DNA of 64,000 nucleotides from Chryseobacterium viscerum (lineage in GTDB: Bacteria; Bacteroidota; Bacteroidia; Flavobacteriales; Weeksellaceae), in NCBI RefSeq assembly GCF_025949665.1, contig NZ_JAPDFT010000001.1, positions 248,001-312,000 on the forward strand, written 5' to 3'. Within the stretch, counting starts at the first letter, position 1. Each line of letters opens with the position of its first letter. Both the position numbers and the translations under genes were made by a program. This document shows, in pieces, positions 32,399 to 41,463 of the stretch. The notes below the pieces were generated by a model. That model made no database searches, was not told the DNA's origin, and worked only from the letters and a program-made list of their open reading frames with translations.

Positions 32399-33520
32399 AT
32401 GTCCGATATTAAATTAAATACTATTCCAGAGGCTATTGAAGACCTTAAAAATGGTAAAATAATCATAGTAGTAGATGATGAAGACAGAGAAAATGAAGGA
32501 GATTTTCTTTGTGCAGCAGAGTTGACAACACCGGAAATTATCAATTTTATGGCTCTTCACGGAAGAGGGCTTATTTGTATGCCGCTTCCTGAAAAAAGAT
32601 GTGATGAGCTTGGTCTTGAAGTGATGGTGAGCAGAAGCAGCGATCCTAAAGAAACGGCTTTCACCGTATCAGTTGACCTTTTAGGAAACGGAACATCTAC
32701 CGGAATTTCTGCAGGTGACAGAGCAAAAACAATTTTGGCACTGATGGATGAAAAATCCAAACCTACAGACTTTATGAGGCCTGGCCACATTTTCCCGCTT
32801 CGTGCAAGAAAAGGTGGAGTATTGAAAAGAGCCGGACATACTGAAGCTGCTATTGATCTTACCCACTTATCAGGGTTGAAAGAAGGAGGAGTGATCTGTG
32901 AGATCATGAATGAAGATGGTACCATGTCCCGTCTGCCTGAACTTCATGCATTTGCTCAGAAGCACGATATGAAGATCGTCTCTATTGAAGATCTGATCCA
33001 TTATCAGCTTAAAAAAGGAAATCTTGTGGAAAGACTTGAAGAGAAAAAAGTAAAAACGCACTATGGTGAGTTTGATTTTTATGCTTTCAGAGAAACTTCT
33101 AATGACCAGATCCACTTTGCACTAACAAAAGGTGCATGGACAGTAGATGAGCCTGTTTTGGTGAGAGTACAGTCTTCAGATTCTTATTTTGATGTATTGA
33201 CAAGATTGAATAACGGTGAAAAACCATTACTGGAAAAAGTAACCGGTATGGTAAATGAAGCTGGAAAAGGAGCAATCATTTTCATTAATAACGTTTCTAA
33301 TTCTGAAAATACATTGAGAAAACTTCAGCAGTTCCTGAACTATCAGGACGGTCAGGAGCAGCATCCTACGTTAGCGTACAATTACAGAGATTATGGAATT
33401 GGAACGCAGATCTTAAAGAATTTAGGAATCAACAAGTTTAAAGTAATCACTCAAAACCCTAATATCAAACCTCAGGTTGGAGGATATGATGTAGAGGTTA
33501 CTGAAATGGTACAACTATAA
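32399..33520 (+). CDS. ribB: Dihydroxybutanone phosphate synthase with degenerate GTP cyclohydrolase II domain
   Basis: The N-terminal half (about 1-205) is RibB, which makes 3,4-dihydroxy-2-butanone 4-phosphate from ribulose 5-phosphate for riboflavin: DDEDRENEGDF at 26-36, GDRAKTI, RPGHIFPLRA and RAGHTEAAIDL are all intact. The second half looks like RibA but has lost its site: where RibA has the zinc motif C-x10-C-x-C there is SSDSYFDVLTRLNNG with no cysteine, and the RQEGRNIGL motif is NNVSNSENTL. So it is named RibB only; the RibA reaction must come from another gene. Confidence 0.92.
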   Translation: MSDIKLNTIPEAIEDLKNGKIIIVVDDEDRENEGDFLCAAELTTPEIINFMALHGRGLICMPLPEKRCDELGLEVMVSRSSDPKETAFTVSVDLLGNGTSTGISAGDRAKTILALMDEKSKPTDFMRPGHIFPLRARKGGVLKRAGHTEAAIDLTHLSGLKEGGVICEIMNEDGTMSRLPELHAFAQKHDMKIVSIEDLIHYQLKKGNLVERLEEKKVKTHYGEFDFYAFRETSNDQIHFALTKGAWTVDEPVLVRVQSSDSYFDVLTRLNNGEKPLLEKVTGMVNEAGKGAIIFINNVSNSENTLRKLQQFLNYQDGQEQHPTLAYNYRDYGIGTQILKNLGINKFKVITQNPNIKPQVGGYDVEVTEMVQL

Positions 33521-33556
33521 TGAATAGTCAAAAATAACTTTGACTGTTTACAGAAT

Positions 33557-33589
33557 AAAAAAGGTTTAGAATTTTTCTAAACCTTTTTT
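33557..33589. terminator. Bidirectional terminator between ribB and fmt
   Basis: AAAAAAGGTTTAGAA (33557-33571) and TTCTAAACCTTTTTT (33575-33589), perfect arms with A and T runs on both sides, between convergent genes. Confidence 0.9.
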
Positions 33590-33608
33590 ATTTTATTTAA
33601 AATGAATT

Positions 33609-34556
33609 TTAGCTTAATGCAATTCCATCAAAGTTTCTGAAACCATTCAGGAAATCTTTTACCATCATTCTTTTCTTGCCTTCCAGCTGAAGTTCCAGCG
33701 GATAATATATTCCGTCCTGGGTATAGATTTTAAATTCGTTCTTTGAAATATCCAATGTTCCTGATGGTTTTCCATGATCAGAAAGTTCAAATTTACCTCC
33801 GAATATTTTTAATCCTTTTTCTTCGTTTTCAATTTTTAAAGTAGTGAAAGCTGCAGGGTAAGGAGACATTCCCAGAATAAACTGATGAACGGTTTTTGAA
33901 AATTGGTCCCATTTGATTCTGGTATCTTCCTTGAAAATTTTATAAGCATTTTTAGGATGTTCCACCTGTGGCTGAGGTTTTTCTTCAATCGCATTTTCCG
34001 CCAGGCCATCTAATGTTTTAACCACTAGTCTTGAGCCCATTTCCATAAGTCTGTCGTGAAGACTTCCTGCATTTTCATCAGGTAAGATTTCTAATTCCTG
34101 CTGAAGAAGAATATTTCCTTCGTCAATTTTTTCATTAATAAAGAAAGTAGTCGCTCCTGATTTTTCTTCACCGTTGATTACTGCATAATTGATAGGAGCA
34201 GCTCCTCTGTAATCCGGCAGTAAAGAGGCATGAAGGTTGAAGGTTCCCATTTTAGGCATTTCAAAAAGAACTTTAGGCATCATCCTGAAAGCTACCACTA
34301 CAAAAACATCAGCATCCAGTTTTCTAAGTTCTTCTAAGAACTCAGGGTTTCTCAACTTTTCCGGCTGAAAAACAGGAATATTGTTTTCCTTTGCATAGAT
34401 TTTTACTGGTGATTGATGAATCTTCTGCCCACGTCCGCTTGCTTTATCAGCTACAGTTACAACGCCTACCACCTGATGGTGAGATTGATGGATTGCCTCC
34501 AAAGAAGTTTTTGCAAACTCAGGAGTCCCTAAAAAAACGACTTTCAATGATTTCAT
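33609..34556 (-). CDS. fmt: Methionyl-tRNA formyltransferase
   Basis: Formylates Met-tRNA for initiation. 315 residues, normal length. KVVFLGTPEFAKTSLEAI at the start, HASLLPDYRGAAPINYAVINGE near 109-130 holds the catalytic Asn-His-Asp region, and the C-terminal tRNA-binding domain has IKWDQFSKTVHQFILGMSPYPAA. A perfect -7 box ends 4 bp before the ATG. The usual partner def is not adjacent. Convergent with ribB. Confidence 0.97.
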   Translation of the reverse strand: MKSLKVVFLGTPEFAKTSLEAIHQSHHQVVGVVTVADKASGRGQKIHQSPVKIYAKENNIPVFQPEKLRNPEFLEELRKLDADVFVVVAFRMMPKVLFEMPKMGTFNLHASLLPDYRGAAPINYAVINGEEKSGATTFFINEKIDEGNILLQQELEILPDENAGSLHDRLMEMGSRLVVKTLDGLAENAIEEKPQPQVEHPKNAYKIFKEDTRIKWDQFSKTVHQFILGMSPYPAAFTTLKIENEEKGLKIFGGKFELSDHGKPSGTLDISKNEFKIYTQDGIYYPLELQLEGKKRMMVKDFLNGFRNFDGIALS

Positions 34557-34560
34557 ACTG

Positions 34561-34568
34561 CAAAGATA
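34561..34568 (-). promoter_or_regulatory. Perfect -7 box 4 bp before the fmt start
   Basis: The + strand CAAAGATA reads TATCTTTG on the - strand, followed by CAGT and the ATG. The mRNA would start at or within a few bases of the start codon. Confidence 0.6.
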
Positions 34569-34650
34569 AGTTTTTGATCTGAGAGCCGGAAGGCTTTTGG
34601 GTTGGAGGGTGGGAGAGTTTTAGAGATAGGATGGGGATATTTTAAAAGTT

Positions 34651-34685
34651 CACTCTACACTTATTATTACTCATTACTTAATGGC
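34651..34685. repeat. Heptad array E9 at the recQ stop
   Basis: CACTCTA, CACTTAT, TATTACT, CATTACT, TAATGGC (34651-34685) run directly into the recQ stop codon (TAG, 34687-34685). A G-rich stretch at 34582-34640 (GGTTGGAGGGTGGGAG) may be a decayed second arm, but it does not pair well. Confidence 0.5.
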
Positions 34686-36589
34686 TAATGATTCAGCTCA
34701 TACGTCCTGAAGTTCAGCATTCTTACCTTTCCGGAATCTAAAAGGAAAATAAGGTTTTCTAAGATATTTTCTTTAGAATGATAACTCAGCTGTATAGAAA
34801 GCTCTTCAATCGTTGCCGGCTTTTTAGCTAATAAATTAACAATCTGCTGAGAAATATTTTTACCAAACATAGATTGTTTGTTTTTTTCACAAACAGAACA
34901 CTGTCCACAGTTTTTTGAATTTTTTTCACCAAAATAGGCTAATATGAGTTTCATTTTACAGTATTCATTATTCTCTACGTAAAATTTTATCTCTTCCCAT
35001 TTCTGGATTTTGTTTCTCTGAATATGTTCAAATAACTTCCAGTAAGCGTTATTCACAGCTCTTTCGTCGCGGGGTTTCAGGAATTTAATACTGGAAAGTG
35101 CACCATCAATATATTCAAGATAATTCTTTTGCTGCAGCTCCTTAAGACGTTCTTTGATCAAAGGGACACTGACATTGATTTTATTACTTACCTGCTGTTC
35201 ACTGAACATCACTTTGTGAGTGGTGATACCGGATACTGTACGGAAAAGAAGCTCCATGAAATAAGCATCTTTTTGTGGCAACTGATCTATTTCATCAGCC
35301 TTGATAAAAAGTTCGAGTGAAGACAGGCTTTTGTTTTCATTATAATAGATAATTTCCTGGTTGTGCAGAAAATTGAGTATATTTTTGATTTTAGCTTTCG
35401 ACAGTTTTGTGAAATTCTGTATACCAAGAGTATTCAGCTGAAATGTTTTTTCAGGAAGTTCAAATTCTGCTACCTGAAAAATAGAGTAGAGGTAGCTGAT
35501 GATTTTTAGAAATTCTGCTTTGTTGGGAGTCTGGTTTTTTAAGATCTGGTCAAAATTCAGGAGTTCCTGTTTATTCCAAAGCATGAATGCAAAGCTGTCT
35601 TTTCCATCTCTTCCGGCTCTTCCGATTTCCTGATAATAGTTTTCCAGAGAAGCAGCGGGAGAATAGTGGATTACAAATCGTACATTGTCTTTATCGATAC
35701 CCATTCCAAAGGCATTGGTAGAAATAAGGACATGATTGTCACTGTTATTCCAAAGATTCTGTCTGGTGTTCTTTTCTTTGGTTGTTAAGCCTGCGTGAAA
35801 ATAATCTACATTTTTCAGTTGATTTTTTTTCAAAAATTCTGCCAGCAGTTCCGCTTCTTTTCGGGTTCTTACATATACAATTCCAGAATCGTTACTATAT
35901 TTTAAAATATCAAAAACACGCTGGAATTTATCAGAAACTTCATCTGTAAATATTTTGATATTTTCTCTCTTAAAGCTTTTTTGGAAAACAAAAGGTTTCT
36001 TCAGCTCCAGTTTATTTTTGATTTCTTCCAGAACTTTTGGTGTTGCAGTTGCAGTCAGGGCAAGGCAGGGGATCTCAGGATTGTTACTTCTGAACCCTTT
36101 AATATTCTGATAACTTGGCCGGAAATCCTGTCCCCATTCTGAGATACAGTGAGCTTCATCAACCGCAATAAAGGATAGCTGAATTTCCTGCATATTCTGA
36201 ATAAACTGAGTATTGGTAAGTCTTTCAGGAGAAACATAGAGTAATTTGGTAAGGCCTTCTTTGCAGCGGTCATAAATTGTTTCAGCATCATATTCATCCA
36301 GTTCGGAAGACAAATATTCTGCTTCTATGCCACGGGATTTAAGCTGATTGACCTGATCTTTCATCAATGCAAGTAATGGAGAAACTACCAGACAGGTTCC
36401 TTCTTTCAATAATGCTGGAAGTTGATAGCACAGTGATTTTCCTGCTCCTGTGGGTAACAGAACCAGGGTATCTTTTTCATTAATGACGGCATTAATAATT
36501 TCTTCCTGAGCATCCCTGAATTCGGTGTAACCCCAGAAATACTTTAGAGTATCATATTTAAGCTTTTGAAAATCCTGCGGCGAAATCAT
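34685..36589 (-). CDS. recQ: RecQ-family ATP-dependent DNA helicase
   Basis: 3'-5' DNA helicase of recombination and repair. 634 residues, start MISPQDFQKLKYDTLKYFWG. Walker A LLPTGAGKSLCYQLP, DEAH box VDEAHCISEWGQDFRPSY, then the second RecA domain with NAFGMGIDKDNVRFVIHYSPAASLENYYQEIGRAGRDG-like motif VI. The RQC zinc site is C-x16-C-x2-C-x2-C in the stretch YCKMKL...NCGQCSVC. The C-terminus is a short helical part and lacks a clear HRDC domain. Array E9 touches its stop codon. Confidence 0.95.
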   Translation of the reverse strand: MISPQDFQKLKYDTLKYFWGYTEFRDAQEEIINAVINEKDTLVLLPTGAGKSLCYQLPALLKEGTCLVVSPLLALMKDQVNQLKSRGIEAEYLSSELDEYDAETIYDRCKEGLTKLLYVSPERLTNTQFIQNMQEIQLSFIAVDEAHCISEWGQDFRPSYQNIKGFRSNNPEIPCLALTATATPKVLEEIKNKLELKKPFVFQKSFKRENIKIFTDEVSDKFQRVFDILKYSNDSGIVYVRTRKEAELLAEFLKKNQLKNVDYFHAGLTTKEKNTRQNLWNNSDNHVLISTNAFGMGIDKDNVRFVIHYSPAASLENYYQEIGRAGRDGKDSFAFMLWNKQELLNFDQILKNQTPNKAEFLKIISYLYSIFQVAEFELPEKTFQLNTLGIQNFTKLSKAKIKNILNFLHNQEIIYYNENKSLSSLELFIKADEIDQLPQKDAYFMELLFRTVSGITTHKVMFSEQQVSNKINVSVPLIKERLKELQQKNYLEYIDGALSSIKFLKPRDERAVNNAYWKLFEHIQRNKIQKWEEIKFYVENNEYCKMKLILAYFGEKNSKNCGQCSVCEKNKQSMFGKNISQQIVNLLAKKPATIEELSIQLSYHSKENILENLIFLLDSGKVRMLNFRTYELNH

Positions 36590-36621
36590 GTTGTAAAAAT
36601 AAGGAAAGTATTATGACAAAA

Positions 36622-36644
36622 AAAGTCACGCCAGGCGTGACTTT
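36622..36644 (-). terminator. Terminator of the first OmpA-family gene
   Basis: AAAGTCACGCC (36622-36632), one base, GGCGTGACTTT (36634-36644). On the - strand a run of seven T follows. It lies 22 bp after the stop. Confidence 0.9.
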
Positions 36645-36666
36645 CATATAAATATAAATAAGTTTA

Positions 36667-38106
36667 TTATTTAGCTTCAAAGTATACTCTTCTGTTGGCT
36701 CTGTTTTTCCATTCAGGGCACTTCGTTGCTGGTTCGCATTCAGGGTATTTAAGGTCTTTTTCACCTTTTCCTATTGCCTGTAGTTTACCTGTTTGAACAC
36801 CGTTTTTGATCAGATAGTTCTTAACGTTGTTTGCTCTTCTTTCAGATAGTTTTTGGTTGTAAGCGTCAGTACCTCTTGTATCAGTAGCTCCGATTACACT
36901 ATAAGAACCATTTGAAGAATTAATATAGTTTACAGCATTATTTAAGATTGGAGTGTTTGAAGGTAAAATTCTGTCAGAATTTAAATCAAATTCGATTCCT
37001 TCCAATTTTGTTTCTGTTTCTACTACAGGTCCTGTTGTTGCTACAGGACATCCGTTGTTTTCAACAGGTCCAGGAACTGTTACACACTTGTCGTAAAGGT
37101 CAATTACACCATCAAGGTCTGTATCAAGAGCAACTCCGGCACCATCCACTCTTGCTCCTGCAGGAGTGTCAAGTTGTCTGTCCCAATCATCGCATACCCC
37201 GTCGTTATCAGCATCTCCTTTTTTACATACTTCGATATCCTGGTTTTTATTAGCCAGTACATCCAGTTTGTAATAGATTTCCTGAAGCGGGTCATGCCAC
37301 ATTAGGTGAGATTCGTGTTTTCCTAATTTTACGGAAACACCTAAAGTCGCATTGAAGAAGTTGTCAGAAACCTGCTCAGAACGTTTGTTGATAGCGCTGT
37401 AAGCATCACCGCCACCATCAAATTCATCATCACCAGTTACTACGTACATTAATCTACCTTCAATATCGATTCTTCTGTTCACTTTAAACTTCAGACCTGT
37501 ACCAGCCTGCATGAACATAGAACCTAATTGGAAAGGTTTTACTTCAGTCATTAATCTCTGTTTGTTGCTTCCGTCTTTCTGGTATGCTCTGTAAGCGATA
37601 GTACCGATACCTGCATATCCATGAAGAGCCCATCTGTAAGGAGAATGGTTATCAACTCTTCTTAATAAATTAGAAAAGTTAATGTCTCCTAAGATTGAGA
37701 TAGCATCATACTGAGTTCTAGCTCCTACTGCTGATGCATCAGGTGCTGCATTTTTAGTATTGAACCATCCTTGTCTGGTTTCACCTTTGTCGTACTGTAG
37801 ATTGATTCCGAAAGCATGAGTAATTGCTTTATCAATACTTAGATAGGCTGAATATCCAAAAAGGTTCTTACCGTTACCATTTTTGATTGAAGTCAAATCT
37901 GCCGACTGAAGAAGTGGAACTCCAACCCCTGCAGAGATAGACCAATCGTTAAATCTTTTAGATTGACTGGTGAATGGGGAAACATTAGCAGATCCCGAAG
38001 AAAATGTATTAGGATATTCTCCTTTTGAAACTGCCGTTGAGTCTTGTGCATAAGTGGCAGAAGGAATTGCCAAAGCAAATGCAACAATTGCTAAACTTAA
38101 TTTCAT
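36667..38106 (-). CDS. OmpA-family outer-membrane protein 1
   Basis: 479 residues. Signal peptide MKLSLAIVAFALAIPSATYAQ, an 8-strand-type barrel (about 50-265), a calcium-binding thrombospondin type 3 linker (GDADNDGVCDDWDRQLDT, DTDLDGVIDLYDKC) and a C-terminal OmpA domain (about 360-479) with ATDTRGTDAYNQKLSERRA, the peptidoglycan-binding loop with Asp and Arg. Up to the linker it is nearly identical to the next gene; the OmpA domain is quite different. It anchors the outer membrane to the cell wall. Confidence 0.95.
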   Translation of the reverse strand: MKLSLAIVAFALAIPSATYAQDSTAVSKGEYPNTFSSGSANVSPFTSQSKRFNDWSISAGVGVPLLQSADLTSIKNGNGKNLFGYSAYLSIDKAITHAFGINLQYDKGETRQGWFNTKNAAPDASAVGARTQYDAISILGDINFSNLLRRVDNHSPYRWALHGYAGIGTIAYRAYQKDGSNKQRLMTEVKPFQLGSMFMQAGTGLKFKVNRRIDIEGRLMYVVTGDDEFDGGGDAYSAINKRSEQVSDNFFNATLGVSVKLGKHESHLMWHDPLQEIYYKLDVLANKNQDIEVCKKGDADNDGVCDDWDRQLDTPAGARVDGAGVALDTDLDGVIDLYDKCVTVPGPVENNGCPVATTGPVVETETKLEGIEFDLNSDRILPSNTPILNNAVNYINSSNGSYSVIGATDTRGTDAYNQKLSERRANNVKNYLIKNGVQTGKLQAIGKGEKDLKYPECEPATKCPEWKNRANRRVYFEAK

Positions 38107-38272
38107 AGTGTTATTTTTTTAAGTTAAGTTATTTTAAATGATTTTTTACGCCAAAAAGCGATTTTATGTTATTTTTTTTCAAATCAAACTAGTTGATTTT
38201 TAATGTGTTTCATACTACTATCCTGAAAATAATGATAAAGGTATGTAAAATAATTCGTAGTAGAAAAAAAAT

Positions 38273-38301
38273 AAACCGAAAAGAGCAATTCTTTTCGGTT
38301 T
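38273..38301 (-). terminator. Terminator of the second OmpA-family gene
   Basis: AAACCGAAAAGA (38273-38284) and TCTTTTCGGTTT (38290-38301); on the - strand ATTTTTTTT follows. The rest of the 210-bp gap is AT-rich and shows nothing. Confidence 0.85.
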
Positions 38302-38316
38302 TATTGTATTATGAAA

Positions 38317-39843
38317 TTATTTTTTCTTTTTCTTAGCAGGTACTTTTTTTACTGCTTTTTTTGCAGGCGCATCTTCATAGTCTTTCTTTTTGATAGAATC
38401 CCATTCTGATGTTTCGACAAATCTTACCGTAACTTTTCTATCTGCCATTCTTTCAGCATCTGAAGCTGATGCAGGGATAGTAGCTTCCGCAGAACCTACA
38501 CCTCTTGATTTCAGTACATTTTCATTGATACCTCTGGTTTCCAGAGCTCCTACAACAGCGGCGGCTCTTTCTTTAGACAGTCTTAAGTTATAAGCTGCAT
38601 TTCCTTTGATATCAGTATGTCCTGTTAACAAGTAGTTACCTCCATTTTCTTTAATAATTGAAGCAGCCAGATCTAATTTTTCATTAGATTCAGGTCTGAT
38701 CGTCGCTTTATTAAAATTGAAGTAAATATCTTTAAGGGTTTTCTCTACTTCTACAGCAGTTTCCTTGTTGTCTTTTTTGATAGGGCATCCATTGTTTTCA
38801 ACAGGCCCAGGAACCGTTACACACTTGTCGTAAAGGTCGATTACACCATCCAGGTCAACATCAAGAGCAACTCCGGCACCGTCTACTCTTGCTCCTGCAG
38901 GAGTGTCAAGCTGTCTGTCCCAATCATCGCATACACCGTCGTTATCAGCATCTCCTTTTTTACATACTTCGATATCCTGGTTTTTATTAGCCAGTACATC
39001 CAGTTTGTAATAGATTTCCTGAAGCGGGTCATGCCACATTAAGTGAGATTCGTGTTTTCCTAATTTGAAAGTAAGACCTAAAGTTGCGTTGAAGAAGTTA
39101 TCAGAAACCTGCTCAGAACGCTTGTTGATAGCACTGTAAGCATCACCGCCCCCATCAAATTCATCATCACCGGTTACCACATACATTAATCTACCCTCAA
39201 TATCAATTCTTCTGTTCACTTTAAACTTCAGACCTGTACCGGCCTGCATAAACATAGAACCTATTTGGAAAGGTTTTATTTCGGTCATTAAGGCCTGCTT
39301 TCCGTTGCCGGTTTTCTGGTATGCTCTATACGCGATAGTACCAATACCTGCATATCCATGAAGAGCCCATCTGTAAGGGGAGTGGTTGTCAACTCTTCTT
39401 AATAAATTAGAAAAGTTGATGTCTCCTAAAATAGAGATGGCATCATACTGAGTTCTTGCTCCTACTGCTGATGCATCAGGTGCTGCATTTTTAGTATTGA
39501 ACCATCCTTGTCTGGTTTCACCTCTGTCATACTGTAGATTGATTCCGAAAGCATGGGTAATTGCTTTATCAATACTTACATAGGCTGAATATCCAAAAAG
39601 GTTTTTACCGTTACCATTTTTGATCGAGGTTAAATCTGCCGACTGAAGAAGTGGAACTCCAGCTCCTACTGAAATAGACCAATCGTTAAATCTTTTAGAC
39701 TGGTTGGTAAATGGAGCAACATTAGCAGATCCTGAAGAAAATGTATTAGGGTATTCTCCTTTTGAAACTGCCGTTGAGTCTTGTGCATAAGTGGCAGAAG
39801 GAATTGCCAAAGCAAATGCTACAATTGCTAAACTTAATTTCAT
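38317..39843 (-). CDS. OmpA-family outer-membrane protein 2
   Basis: 508 residues. The first 345 residues match protein 1 almost exactly, including the signal peptide. The OmpA domain is of another type (IYFNFNKATIRPESNEKLD, then GHTDIKGNAAYNLRLSKERAAAVVGAL and DRKVTVRF) and is followed by a lysine-rich tail (AKKAVKKVPAKKKKK) that could bind nucleic acid or lipopolysaccharide. It lies 50 bp after protein 3, on the same strand. Near-identity of the two barrels at DNA level suggests recent duplication or gene conversion. Confidence 0.95.
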   Translation of the reverse strand: MKLSLAIVAFALAIPSATYAQDSTAVSKGEYPNTFSSGSANVAPFTNQSKRFNDWSISVGAGVPLLQSADLTSIKNGNGKNLFGYSAYVSIDKAITHAFGINLQYDRGETRQGWFNTKNAAPDASAVGARTQYDAISILGDINFSNLLRRVDNHSPYRWALHGYAGIGTIAYRAYQKTGNGKQALMTEIKPFQIGSMFMQAGTGLKFKVNRRIDIEGRLMYVVTGDDEFDGGGDAYSAINKRSEQVSDNFFNATLGLTFKLGKHESHLMWHDPLQEIYYKLDVLANKNQDIEVCKKGDADNDGVCDDWDRQLDTPAGARVDGAGVALDVDLDGVIDLYDKCVTVPGPVENNGCPIKKDNKETAVEVEKTLKDIYFNFNKATIRPESNEKLDLAASIIKENGGNYLLTGHTDIKGNAAYNLRLSKERAAAVVGALETRGINENVLKSRGVGSAEATIPASASDAERMADRKVTVRFVETSEWDSIKKKDYEDAPAKKAVKKVPAKKKKK

Positions 39844-39893
39844 CGTGTAATATTATTTGATTTCTTTTGAAAAAGAATTTTTTAATTTGTTAA

Positions 39894-41009
39894 TTATTTG
39901 ATTGGGCATCCGTTGTTTTCAACAGGTCCTGGAACAGTTACACACTTATCATAAAGGTCAATAACTCCGTCAAGATCCATATCTAAAGCAACTCCGGCAC
40001 CATCCACTCTTGCTCCTGCAGGAGTGTCAAGCTGTCTGTCCCAGTCATCACATACTCCGTCATTGTCAGCATCTCCTTTTTCGCACACAACAAGATCTGT
40101 TGATGCATTTTCAAGAACACTGGTTCTGTAGTAAGCTTCCTGAAGTGGGTCATGCCATGCAAGGTGAGATAACTGCTTTCCTAATTTGAAAGATACTCCT
40201 AAACTTATGGTCCAGGCATTATCTGATCTTCTAGGGTTTAGCATGTTATATTTTGAACCTGGTGTGGAAGGATCATAGTCATTAGGATCTGCATATCCGC
40301 CACCATCGAATTCATCATCACCACTGATAATGTACATCGTTCTTGCTTCAACATCAATAAGTTTAGAAACGTTGTATTTGATTCCTAAACCTCCCTGATA
40401 GAAGATAGAATTGATATCGATATCCTGCTTAATGAATAAAGGAATTCTTCTGGGAGTTGTACTCCATCTGAATTGATCATTATCATGTAATGATGTTCTG
40501 AATCCCTGAACTCCAATTCCCATATATCCATGGAATGCCCATCTGTATGGTGAGTGATTGTCTACTCTTCTGAATAAGTTCGAGAAATTAATATCTCCTA
40601 ATAAAGAGATGTTATCAAACTGTGTTGTTGCAGTTGCTACTCCTGATTTTACACCTTCTGCACCGGGAAGCTGTGCAGTCTGTTTCGTTTCTCCTCTCAT
40701 ATACATCAAGCTTAGAGCGAATGCATGTGTGATTTGTTTGTCTACGCTTACATAGGCATTGTATCCCCAATTGATCTTATCCTTGCGGATAGATTTTAAA
40801 TCGGAGTGAACCATAAATGCGGGACCTCCTCCGACAGAAATAGACCAGTCTCTGAAACGTCTGGCTTTATTGTCGAAAGTTTGTACATTAGCGGAGCCTG
40901 AGGAGAATGTATTAGGGTACTCTGTGGAAGAGTTTACTGTAGTGCTGCTGTTCTGTGCGAAAGCTGCAATTGGCAATGTAGTAGCCAATAATAATAAACC
41001 TAATTTCAT
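39894..41009 (-). CDS. OmpA-like barrel protein 3 without the OmpA domain
   Basis: 371 residues. Signal peptide MKLGLLLLATTLPIAAFAQ, the same barrel type (FRDWSISVGGGPAFMVHSDL), more diverged, and the same thrombospondin type 3 linker. It ends at VPGPVENNGCPIK, exactly where proteins 1 and 2 go on into their OmpA domains. The stop is TAA and no remnant of an OmpA domain follows in the 50 bp to the next gene. So it lacks the cell-wall anchor. It lies 17 bp after folK, so it may share its transcript. Confidence 0.9.
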   Translation of the reverse strand: MKLGLLLLATTLPIAAFAQNSSTTVNSSTEYPNTFSSGSANVQTFDNKARRFRDWSISVGGGPAFMVHSDLKSIRKDKINWGYNAYVSVDKQITHAFALSLMYMRGETKQTAQLPGAEGVKSGVATATTQFDNISLLGDINFSNLFRRVDNHSPYRWAFHGYMGIGVQGFRTSLHDNDQFRWSTTPRRIPLFIKQDIDINSIFYQGGLGIKYNVSKLIDVEARTMYIISGDDEFDGGGYADPNDYDPSTPGSKYNMLNPRRSDNAWTISLGVSFKLGKQLSHLAWHDPLQEAYYRTSVLENASTDLVVCEKGDADNDGVCDDWDRQLDTPAGARVDGAGVALDMDLDGVIDLYDKCVTVPGPVENNGCPIK

Positions 41010-41026
41010 ACAATATGTTTTATGTT

Positions 41027-41443
41027 TTAAATAAAATCTTTTAATAATATTCTGGAAAAATCCCTTTCAAAAAGATGTTTTTTATGAGGGATTTCTAATC
41101 TTTCTGATTGAAAATTTAATTCATTATACTTAATGATATCAATGTCTATTATCCTGTCAGTATAGCCTCCGGATACTTTTGAATCATTAATTCTTCCCAT
41201 CTCAACTTCTATATTCTTAATACAATCAAGCAGTTGAATTGGTGAAAGATGTGTGAATATTATTGCTGCAATATTACAAAAAATATTGGAACTGGCAAAT
41301 TCTACAGGCTCAGACATTAAATATTCGCTGGTTTGTGAAATGTGATTTCCAGCATCTTTTAGCTTCTTTAATGCAAGCTCTACATTTTTTTTTTGCTCTC
41401 CTAAGTTACTTCCTAGTAACAAAACGACCTTATGCTGCGACAT
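41027..41443 (-). CDS. folK: Hydroxymethyldihydropterin pyrophosphokinase FolK
   Basis: Transfers pyrophosphate from ATP to 6-hydroxymethyl-7,8-dihydropterin in folate synthesis. 138 residues, on the short side. VVLLLGSNLGEQKKNVE, SSNIFCNIAAII, and DRIIDIDIIKYNELNF with IPHKKHLFERDFSR are the family motifs (the DIDI... and PH residues bind pterin and metal). The start is 20 bp from the divergent sppA start. Downstream is an OmpA-like gene, an unusual neighbour. Confidence 0.93.
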   Translation of the reverse strand: MSQHKVVLLLGSNLGEQKKNVELALKKLKDAGNHISQTSEYLMSEPVEFASSNIFCNIAAIIFTHLSPIQLLDCIKNIEVEMGRINDSKVSGGYTDRIIDIDIIKYNELNFQSERLEIPHKKHLFERDFSRILLKDFI

Positions 41444-41463
41444 ATTAGAAAATTGATTGATTT

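Noticed and set aside
33609..34556. Expected def-fmt pair
   Set aside because: No peptide deformylase gene lies beside fmt in the window.
39844..39893. Broken OmpA domain after the third OmpA-like gene (pseudogene)
   Set aside because: No remnant of an OmpA domain in any frame of the 50-bp gap; the protein ends cleanly at the linker, so it is called intact.
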